Shown here: positions 59,589 through 64,000 of the stretch, piece after piece | Position numbering within the stretch: position 1 is the stretch's first letter | How the letters are laid out: every line of letters begins with the position of its first letter | Source of the DNA: Chloroflexota bacterium | GTDB taxonomy: Bacteria; Chloroflexota; UBA11872; UBA12225 | Length of the DNA stretch: 64,000 bases | NCBI GenBank assembly: GCA_030447525.1 | Contig: JAUJOR010000002.1 | Location: 405,931-469,930, forward strand | Reading direction: 5' to 3' | Notes under the pieces: model-generated | The model's input: only the letters and a program-made list of their open reading frames with translations | Told to the model about the DNA's origin: nothing | Database searches by the model: none | Made by a program: the position numbers and the translations under genes

Positions 59589-62044
59589 CCGCCCGAGGGT
59601 CCTCGGTCCAGCGGTTCTCCGTCCGGCGGTCCTCCGTCCGACGGACCTGCAGGCGACGGTCTAGTCACCGCCTGGCCAACGCTCAGGCGCCACCACAGCC
59701 CTGCTGGATAACCCAGCATCTTTGCTACGTCTCCGATCAGGCGCGCCAGCGGGACGAGGGGCGCCGCCCGGCAGAACTCGGACGCATCCGCGCTCGCCAG
59801 CCATAAACGGATGAACGGGCGGCGCAGGTAGGCGACGCCTCCGATGGTCAGCAAGGCGAGCGCTCCCCGGCGCCCCCAGCCGGTCGCAGACGGCCGGGGA
59901 AGCCCCAGCCACAGCAGCGCCCCGCCGGCCAGATAGGATGCATAGCGGATACCGTGGCGCCGGCGCCACAGGTCGGCCTTGCCGTCCCCCCGGGCGTAGC
60001 GGTAGTACTGCCGAAAAAAGGCCGCCAGCGTGGGGCGGGGGCGAAAGTCGACCGTCGCCCGGGGCACGAAGCGCGCCGGGCCGAAGGCGCGGCGCAACGC
60101 CAGGTCGAACACCAGATCCTCACCGTAGTCCAACCACTCGGGGTAGCCGCCCACCCGTCGCCAGGCCTGCCGCCGAAAGGCGATCGAGCGGCTAGAAGGA
60201 AGGAATCGCGCCGGGTCGATCTCGCCCACGTCCGGTAAGGTGGTGGCGCCCAGGGCCAGCTCCCATAGACTCTGCGGCGCGGAGTGGAAGAAGCCACTGC
60301 TGACCTGGAGGGTGGCGTCGCGCTGGAGCGGGGCCGTGAGCCGGGCCAGCCACTCCGGGGCCAGGCGTACCCCGGCATCGGTGACGGCGATGACGTCGTG
60401 CCGCGCCGCCGCGATGGCCCGGTTGCGTCCCCGAGCGATGTTGGCCCCCGGATGGCGCAACACCACCATCGCCCCCGCGCCGGTCGCAGGGATCGGCTCG
60501 GAGGCAGCGGCCAGGTCCCCCAGGCGCTCCCACGTCCCGTCGCTCGAGCCCCCGTCCACCACGACGCATTCCTCTGGCCGGCGGGACTGCCCGGCCAGAG
60601 ATGACGTCAAGGCATCCACGCTGGCCCGCTCGTTCAGCACCGTGGCCACAACGCTTACCGGGCCGTCTGGCGACGGGGCCCAGACCGACCCTGCACCGCC
60701 TCCCTGGTCCCGGCCTGGACCCTCCAGTTTGTCTTCTTTGTCTTCCCGCCGCCGGGGAGCCCCGCCGGACATGGCTTGCCCCCCGGCCAGGCCGGCATAG
60801 ACTTCCAGCAGGCGGGGGGTGATGCGTCCCCAGTCGTGACATGTAGCCGCCAGGTGCCGGGCGCGTCTGGACAGGTCCTGCCGGAGCTGGGGGCGCTCCA
60901 ATAGCTCCACGACGGCGGCGGCGAAGCCTGGGGCCCCGTCTGCAATCGAGGCATGCACCCCTGGCGTGACCCCCAGGCCGGCCGCGCCAAGTGTCGTCGC
61001 CACCAGGGGCACCCCGGCGGCCATCGCCTCGAGGGCCTTGAACCGCACCCCGCTGCCCATGCGCATGGGGACGACGTAGACCCAGGCGCTGGCCCGCCGA
61101 CGGTCGAGCTCTTCATCGGAGAGCGCTCCCGTGACTTCCACGCCGTCGCCGGCCAGGCGGAGCACGGCAGGGGCCGGATCACGGCCGGCAAGAATGACCT
61201 GCACGGTGGGGACGCGGCGCCGCACGCGGGGCAAGATCTGGCCCACCAGCCACTCGCAGGCGTCCACGTTCGGCCGGTAGTCCAGCTTGCCGGCGAAAAA
61301 GAGCGCCGGCTGTGGGGCCGGTTGCGGGGGGGGCAGGGCCCCCACGGTGACCCCATTGGGCACCACCACCGCCCCCAGGCCGGGGACGATGGCCTCCAGC
61401 GCCCGTGCGTCTTGATCCGAGACGGCCAGGCAGACGTCGGCGGCCGCGCAGTAGAGGGCCTCCCGAGCACGCAGGCGTCGGGCCTGCACCGCCGAGTACA
61501 GGGCGCTGGGCCAGCGCCGGGGGAGTTTGCCGTCGATGCGCGCCGCCGAGGCTTGAAGCTGATACTCGGCGTTGTGATCGTCGAACACCAGGGAGGGAGA
61601 CGGTCGCGGCCGGCGCCCGGCGGCCTCCTCACGCAGGGCCTGGGCGCCGAGAAGGTAGCCGGCGACCTCCAGGCCCTCGAGCTGAACGGCATCGTACCTG
61701 CCGGACTGGAGCATGGCGGCCAGGCGTCCGGCAAAGGCGGGCGACCGCAGCCGGCCCTCCATGTCCGCCCGGCCCACGGCCAGGTCAAGCAAGCGGGCAT
61801 GGGGCCGGCGCCGGGGAGCGAGGACGGCTTCCACTCGACCACACAGCCCCTCCAGGGGCCCGCGAGGGAGCTCCGGCTGGCCCTCCGGCTGGCCCTCCGG
61901 CTGGCCCTCCGGCTGGCCCTCGGCGAAGGTCAGCAGGTCGACCTGATGCTCCCGTGCCAGGGCTTGCAGGAGGTGGAAGTTACGGAGGGCCGTGCCTTGT
62001 TGCGGGGGCCAGGGGGGCTGCGGTGTGACGTAGAGGATCCTCAC
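59585..62044 (-). CDS. fused GT4-GT2 glycosyltransferase
   Basis: 819 aa with two catalytic modules. Residues about 1-425 form a GT-B (family 4) enzyme: ILYVTPQPPWPPQQGTALRN, FDDHNAEYQ, FFAGKLDYRPNVDA and MGSGVRFKALEAMAAGVPLVAT. Then a charged linker (about 425-460; RREDKEDKLEG), and from about 465 a GT-A (family 2) module: VSVVATVLNERASVDAL, VDGGSSDGTWE, VTDAGVRLAPEWL and YGEDLVFDLALRRAFG, with C-terminal hydrophobic segments. Near residue 45, GQPE is repeated four times. The C-terminal tail is Gly/Pro/Asp-rich. Two sequential sugar additions by one protein are likely. Confidence 0.88.
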   Translation of the reverse strand: MRILYVTPQPPWPPQQGTALRNFHLLQALAREHQVDLLTFAEGQPEGQPEGQPEGQPELPRGPLEGLCGRVEAVLAPRRRPHARLLDLAVGRADMEGRLRSPAFAGRLAAMLQSGRYDAVQLEGLEVAGYLLGAQALREEAAGRRPRPSPSLVFDDHNAEYQLQASAARIDGKLPRRWPSALYSAVQARRLRAREALYCAAADVCLAVSDQDARALEAIVPGLGAVVVPNGVTVGALPPPQPAPQPALFFAGKLDYRPNVDACEWLVGQILPRVRRRVPTVQVILAGRDPAPAVLRLAGDGVEVTGALSDEELDRRRASAWVYVVPMRMGSGVRFKALEAMAAGVPLVATTLGAAGLGVTPGVHASIADGAPGFAAAVVELLERPQLRQDLSRRARHLAATCHDWGRITPRLLEVYAGLAGGQAMSGGAPRRREDKEDKLEGPGRDQGGGAGSVWAPSPDGPVSVVATVLNERASVDALTSSLAGQSRRPEECVVVDGGSSDGTWERLGDLAAASEPIPATGAGAMVVLRHPGANIARGRNRAIAAARHDVIAVTDAGVRLAPEWLARLTAPLQRDATLQVSSGFFHSAPQSLWELALGATTLPDVGEIDPARFLPSSRSIAFRRQAWRRVGGYPEWLDYGEDLVFDLALRRAFGPARFVPRATVDFRPRPTLAAFFRQYYRYARGDGKADLWRRRHGIRYASYLAGGALLWLGLPRPSATGWGRRGALALLTIGGVAYLRRPFIRLWLASADASEFCRAAPLVPLARLIGDVAKMLGYPAGLWWRLSVGQAVTRPSPAGPSDGGPPDGEPLDRGPSGG
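61873..61920. repeat. 12-bp tandem repeat, four units, in glycosyltransferase gene
   Basis: CCGGCTGGCCCT four times in a row (61873-61920), encoding (GQPE)4 in frame between the first helices of the GT4 module. It could vary in length by slippage without frameshift. Confidence 0.95.
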
Positions 62045-63147
62045 CCGTGCAGGGCCTCGCTGAAGACGTCCAGGGTCTGGCGGGCCGCCCGCTCCCAGGT
62101 GAACTCCCGGGCGCGGGCACGGCCACGCCCCCGCAGGGCGTCACGTAGGGCGGCATCGTCGGCCACCCGCGCCATCGCCTCGGCCAGGGCGGCCACGTCT
62201 TCCGGGTCCACCAGGAGCGCCGCCTCTCCGGCCACCTCCGGGATGCTGGAACGGTCGGCGGCGATCACCGGTGCCCCGGCGGCCATGGCCTCCAGCACCG
62301 GCAAGCCGAATCCCTCCCACAGGGACGGGTAGACCAGGGCCAGCGCCCCACGGTACAGGGCAGCCACCTCCACCGTCGGCAGCCGTCCCAGGAAGCGCAC
62401 GTCCCCGGCGATCCCCAGCCGGTGAGGCAAGGACATCAGCGCCTCGGCCTCCCAGCCGGGGGCGCCGACGACCCGCAGCTCCGGCCGCGTCGCTAAGGGG
62501 AGTCGGGCCAGGGCCTGGAAAGCGGCCGGCAGACCTTTGCGGGGCTCAATCGTCCCCACCAGGACGAAGTAGGGCCGGCCGGCCGGCGCTCCCAGGCCGG
62601 CTGATCCCCGCTCTGCCGTACTGCCGGCCGCGTAGCGCGGATCGGGCGCCTCGTGGACGACCCTCAGCTTGGCCGCCGTCACGCCGGTGGCCTCCAAGAG
62701 GTCACGCCGCGTCGCCTCGGACACGCAGATCACCCGCGTCGCCTGCCGCATGCTCCGCTGGAGACCGGCATAGTACGCCCGGCTCTCCGGGGCGTGCGTC
62801 CAGGGGTAGCGCCAAAACGCCAGGTCATGCACCGTGACCACCGTGCGCCAGCCCCCGGGCTGCGGACAGACGTGGTCGGGGGCGTGCCACAGGGCGGGCC
62901 GCAGGCGGGCGCCCTCCAGGGACAAGGTCCAACGCTCCCAGCGGTGGTGGGCCGGCGTCCACGCCGTGGTCCCGCCGGGCAGGACGTCGCTCAGGGCACG
63001 CTCTCGGTCGCGGCGGTGGTAGAGCACGGTGATCGCGTAACCGGCGTCGATGCCGGCAACGGCGCGGTACAGAAGGCGGAGGTAGCGCCCTATCCCCGCG
63101 CGGTTGTAGTGCAGCAGGCGCCCGTCGACGACTATGCCGCGCGCCAT
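62041..63147 (-). CDS. family 4 glycosyltransferase
   Basis: 368 aa GT-B enzyme. N-terminal VDGRLLHYNRAGIGRYLRLL, the domain junction FVLVGTIEPRKGLP, and the C-terminal nucleotide site SLWEGFGLPVLEAMAAGAPVI with the EX7E pair, as in mannosyl/glucosyl transferases of exopolysaccharide clusters. ATG 63147 is chosen; upstream residues to 63195 belong to the frame inside the next gene. Overlaps of 4 and 16 bases with its neighbours show tight coupling. Confidence 0.93.
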   Translation of the reverse strand: MARGIVVDGRLLHYNRAGIGRYLRLLYRAVAGIDAGYAITVLYHRRDRERALSDVLPGGTTAWTPAHHRWERWTLSLEGARLRPALWHAPDHVCPQPGGWRTVVTVHDLAFWRYPWTHAPESRAYYAGLQRSMRQATRVICVSEATRRDLLEATGVTAAKLRVVHEAPDPRYAAGSTAERGSAGLGAPAGRPYFVLVGTIEPRKGLPAAFQALARLPLATRPELRVVGAPGWEAEALMSLPHRLGIAGDVRFLGRLPTVEVAALYRGALALVYPSLWEGFGLPVLEAMAAGAPVIAADRSSIPEVAGEAALLVDPEDVAALAEAMARVADDAALRDALRGRGRARAREFTWERAARQTLDVFSEALHG

Positions 63148-64000
63148 GCTCGGGGGGCTTGCGCCTCGGCGACGGCCAGAGCGGCCACCAACCACAGCAA
63201 CGAGACCAGGTGCGGGAAGCGCACGAAGTGATGGTCGAGCATGCCGGCGATCTGCGTCGCGGCCAAGGCGGCCACCAGCCCCAGCAGGAGGCCATCATCC
63301 CCCGGGTCACGCCGGCGCCGGCGCAGGGCCGGCCACAGCGCCGCCCCCACCGCGCCCAGGGCGAAGAGGTACATCGCCAGGGCGGGAAGCCCGGACCGCT
63401 CGGCCACGGTGAGATAGATGTTGGAAACGCCCAGGGTGAATGTCAGCTCGATGGATTGCTGCCCCGCCCCCCAGCCGACGCCGAACCAAGGGTGAGCCCC
63501 GATGATGGCGATGGCGTTCTGCAGCTCGCCCAGGCGCATGGCGCTGGCCCGGTCCTGGGCCTGCAGGCCGGAGATGAGGTGCCCGGAGAAGCGCCCTGCA
63601 GCCGGCGTCACCAGCAGCAATGGGCCGGCGATGGCCAGGACCAGGAGCAGGCGCCGGTAGCATAACACGGCCACCAACAAGACCGCCCCGGCCAGACCCA
63701 GCCACGACCCACGGGACTCCGTCAGCAGGAGGCAAGGGACGATCGGGAGCAAGGCCAGGGCAGGGATGGCTCGATGAAGCGCCGGGCGCGGGGCCAGCAG
63801 GAGGGGCACGGCAATGGCCGCGCTGACCATGAGTAGTGCCCCCAGCATGTTGGGGTCGACGGCGGTGCCGTTCGCCCGCAGGATGTCTGTCTCCGGGCGG
63901 TAACGTAGGACGGTGGCGTCGGTGGGATAGCCTAGGGGGCCGAGGGCGCTAAGGGCGCGGTAGGCCAGCGACCGCGGGGCCAGATACAAGGCCAGGCCAA
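63132..64000 (-). CDS. O-antigen ligase/polymerase-like membrane protein (5' end outside window)
   Basis: Polytopic protein, 289 residues visible, about eight spans; the frame is open to the right edge. Signature of the Wzy_C/O-antigen-ligase family: LTESRGSWLGLAGAVLL, then a loop with RLGELQNAIAIIGAHPWFGVGWG and later HFVRFPHLVSLLWLVAAL. The periplasmic loop Arg and His in these motifs are those implicated in the family's sugar-transfer reaction. It would polymerise or ligate repeat units made by the neighbouring transferases. Confidence 0.88.
   Translation of the reverse strand, partial: GLALYLAPRSLAYRALSALGPLGYPTDATVLRYRPETDILRANGTAVDPNMLGALLMVSAAIAVPLLLAPRPALHRAIPALALLPIVPCLLLTESRGSWLGLAGAVLLVAVLCYRRLLLVLAIAGPLLLVTPAAGRFSGHLISGLQAQDRASAMRLGELQNAIAIIGAHPWFGVGWGAGQQSIELTFTLGVSNIYLTVAERSGLPALAMYLFALGAVGAALWPALRRRRRDPGDDGLLLGLVAALAATQIAGMLDHHFVRFPHLVSLLWLVAALAVAEAQAPRAWRAA

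Noticed and set aside
61873..61920. CRISPR-like array
   Set aside because: Units are 12 bp, directly abutting, in frame within a gene; no spacers. No CRISPR array or cas gene is seen in the window.

Overview
The window is about 64 kb of GC-rich bacterial chromosome with dense coding, short spacers and frequent GTG starts. The gene content suggests a member of the Chloroflexota or a close relative. The clues are an hrcA-grpE-dnaK-dnaJ operon under a perfect CIRCE box, a PgpH/YbeY/DgkA block, an L27 without the cleaved Firmicutes-type leader, a LipM-type octanoyltransferase, and several proteins I can only place as conserved families of such genomes. This placement is an inference; there is no rRNA gene in the window.

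Layout. 0-3.3 kb: the end of a peptide/nickel-type ABC importer (two permeases and a lipoprotein binding protein). 3.3-4.6 kb: rplU and rpmA with a leader, an exceptional 28-bp perfect hairpin and tRNA-Ala(CGC). 4.6-5.9 kb: a degraded stretch with a frameshifted small gene and a truncated sugar-phosphate epimerase. 5.9-12.8 kb: metabolic genes (rpiA, amidoligase, aroQ, two PLP enzymes, a VOC protein) and a small unknown gene under a LexA-like box. 12.9-15.8 kb: polA. 16-22.6 kb: acetyltransferase, a four-gene ABC-2 exporter operon, an orphan Trp-codon leader, a DtxR-family regulator and its membrane-protein partner. 22.8-27.6 kb: cysS convergent with a Ser/Thr receptor kinase. 28-34 kb: a dehydrogenase pair, an ABC exporter and an MFS exporter. 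34-36.3 kb: lysine/diaminopimelate genes dapC and dapD, split by a small transposable element. 36.5-46.6 kb: an unknown conserved protein, recO, cdd, a CBS/CorC protein, prs, glmU, tRNA-Gln, ispE, lipM, dgkA and ybeY. 46.8-56.6 kb: pgpH, HIT protein, rsmE, prmA, dnaJ, dnaK, grpE and hrcA. 56.6-64 kb: an exopolysaccharide cluster (polyprenyl sugar-phosphate transferase, three glycosyltransferase genes, an O-antigen-ligase-like protein running off the edge).

The main new observations are non-coding. Two 169-bp non-autonomous elements (MITEs), about 92% identical, have near-perfect terminal inverted repeats and exact but different 9-bp target duplications; one sits between dapC and dapD, the other just upstream of ispE. 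A second, older family of 88-bp intergenic elements occurs three times, aligns without gaps, always in the same orientation, and shares a 14-bp invariant core. There are also U-tract-less long GC hairpins at gene ends, a Trp-codon/terminator leader with no gene behind it, and a DtxR-like regulator whose metal site looks rearranged. Many housekeeping proteins (PolA, RecO, YbeY, RsmE, an ABC exporter, a glycosyltransferase) carry low-complexity loop insertions, so this lineage seems tolerant of insertion into loops.
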